From NCBI GenBank assembly GCA_017394925.1, contig JAFPWQ010000291.1:1-5479 (forward strand): a DNA stretch of 5,479 nt, written 5' to 3'. This DNA is from Synergistaceae bacterium. Lineage in GTDB: Bacteria; Synergistota; Synergistia; Synergistales; Aminobacteriaceae. Under the pieces are notes generated by a model that worked only from the letters and a program-made list of their open reading frames with translations, ran no database searches and was not told where the DNA came from. A program made the translations under genes and the position numbers. Of the stretch, positions 5,166 to 5,479 are shown one piece after another; within the stretch, counting starts at the first letter, position 1, and the number at the start of each line of letters is the position of its first letter.

Positions 5166-5174
5166 TTAATATCA

Positions 5175-5479
5175 TTGAACAGAGAAAATAAACGCAGGCT
5201 GTTCACGAAAGGTTACTTTAAGAATCATTCATGTGATGACGGCTTCAAATGCAAAGTATGCGACTGCTATGTGAATCCTCCGCTTTACGGTGATAGACAC
5301 AGAAATCATTGCAGTAATTGCCTGTCGAGTTTGCATCTCGATAACGAACCCGGCGACAGAGAATCAGAATGCGGCGGCATAATGGATCCCATTGGAATAT
5401 GGGTAATGAAGAACGGCGAATGGTCAGTCATTCATCGCTGCAGGAGGTGCGGACATCTGAGTTCAAATCACGTTGCACC
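5175..5479 (+). CDS. RNHCP-domain protein, start at TTG, 3' end beyond the window
   Basis: The first 101 codons of this gene are in the window and the frame is open at the edge. The protein belongs to the RNHCP family (domain of unknown function named for its motif). It shows the RNHC element followed by S (43-47, where the family usually has P), then CLSSLHLDNEPGDR (49-62), a lone Cys66, MDPIGIWV (70-77) and GEWSVIHRCRRCGHLSSNHVA (81-101). Cysteine pairs C26/C29, C46/C49 and C89/C92, with C31 and C66, suggest zinc-ribbon-like metal binding. The function is unknown in the family. Start choice: TTG at 5175 behind AGGAGG at 9 nt. It is divergent from feoAB, so the two may share regulatory DNA. 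The position and the possible metal sites hint at a metal link, but that is only inference. Confidence 0.9.
   Translation, partial: MNRENKRRLFTKGYFKNHSCDDGFKCKVCDCYVNPPLYGDRHRNHCSNCLSSLHLDNEPGDRESECGGIMDPIGIWVMKNGEWSVIHRCRRCGHLSSNHVA

Larger units (their letters stand above)
4974..5174. promoter_or_regulatory. Divergent intergenic region between feoAB and the RNHCP gene
   Basis: About 200 bp separate two divergently transcribed genes. The feoAB side is AT-rich. The centre carries an 8-bp palindrome (5010-5017) that presents TATAAT on both strands, flanked by an inverted repeat AAATTTTT (5024-5031) and AAAAATTT (5043-5050). The RNHCP side has a short ORF (5053-5109) and GC-richer hairpins (5084-5131). 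No clear -35 box was found at the standard distance from either TATAAT, and no good Fur or DtxR consensus is visible, although feo genes are usually iron-regulated. Confidence 0.6.

Noticed and set aside
5018..5170. T-box or other known riboswitch before the RNHCP gene
   Set aside because: No T-box core and no conserved core of a class I know was seen; only generic competing hairpins are supported.

Overview
The window looks like chromosomal DNA from an anaerobic or microaerophilic bacterium. It has dense genes, strong AGGAGG-type ribosome binding sites, moderate base composition (mid-40s percent GC judged by eye, not computed), a FeoA-FeoB fusion, a cysteine-rich Mrp/NBP35 ATPase and a NifX-like protein. 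This gene set is typical of anaerobic Firmicutes, Synergistota and relatives. I cannot name the organism from the sequence. The standard code is in use: TGG encodes Trp, and feoAB ends in a tandem TGA TGA.

Layout. On the + strand, 1-540 is the 3' part of a GntR/FCD-family regulator that begins before the window. Converging on it from the minus strand is one tight gene cluster, read from right to left: a 790-aa FeoA-FeoB ferrous iron transporter (4973-2601), uridine phosphorylase udp (2576-1830), a broken leftover of a second udp 3' end (1816-1715), a NifX-like protein with a His-rich tail (1709-1335), and an Mrp/NBP35 P-loop ATPase (1342-602). Gaps are 24 bp or less, except where the udp leftover sits. 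Right of feoAB is a roughly 200-bp divergent regulatory region, then the start of an RNHCP-domain gene on the + strand (5175 to beyond the window). That gene starts at TTG behind a strong AGGAGG.

How it fits together. FeoAB imports Fe2+. The NifX-like protein and the Mrp ATPase belong to families that carry iron-sulfur or iron-cofactor intermediates, so three of the four intact genes in the cluster plausibly form an iron import and handling unit. udp (pyrimidine salvage) looks like an outsider inside it, and the decayed second copy beside it suggests a local duplication or insertion followed by deletion.

Most notable observations: (1) The Mrp frame is interrupted by a TGA exactly where relatives commonly have Cys in an 'AELCDKG'-like stretch, and coding-like sequence continues for 25 codons to a TAA. 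This could be a nonsense mutation, a sequencing error or, less likely, selenocysteine. (2) The udp 3' remnant differs from the intact gene only at synonymous sites over 24 shared codons, plus a 7-codon insertion. (3) The leader of the RNHCP gene holds an 18-codon ORF overlapping two mutually exclusive hairpins, an attenuator-like layout. No mobile element, CRISPR array, tRNA or rRNA was seen.
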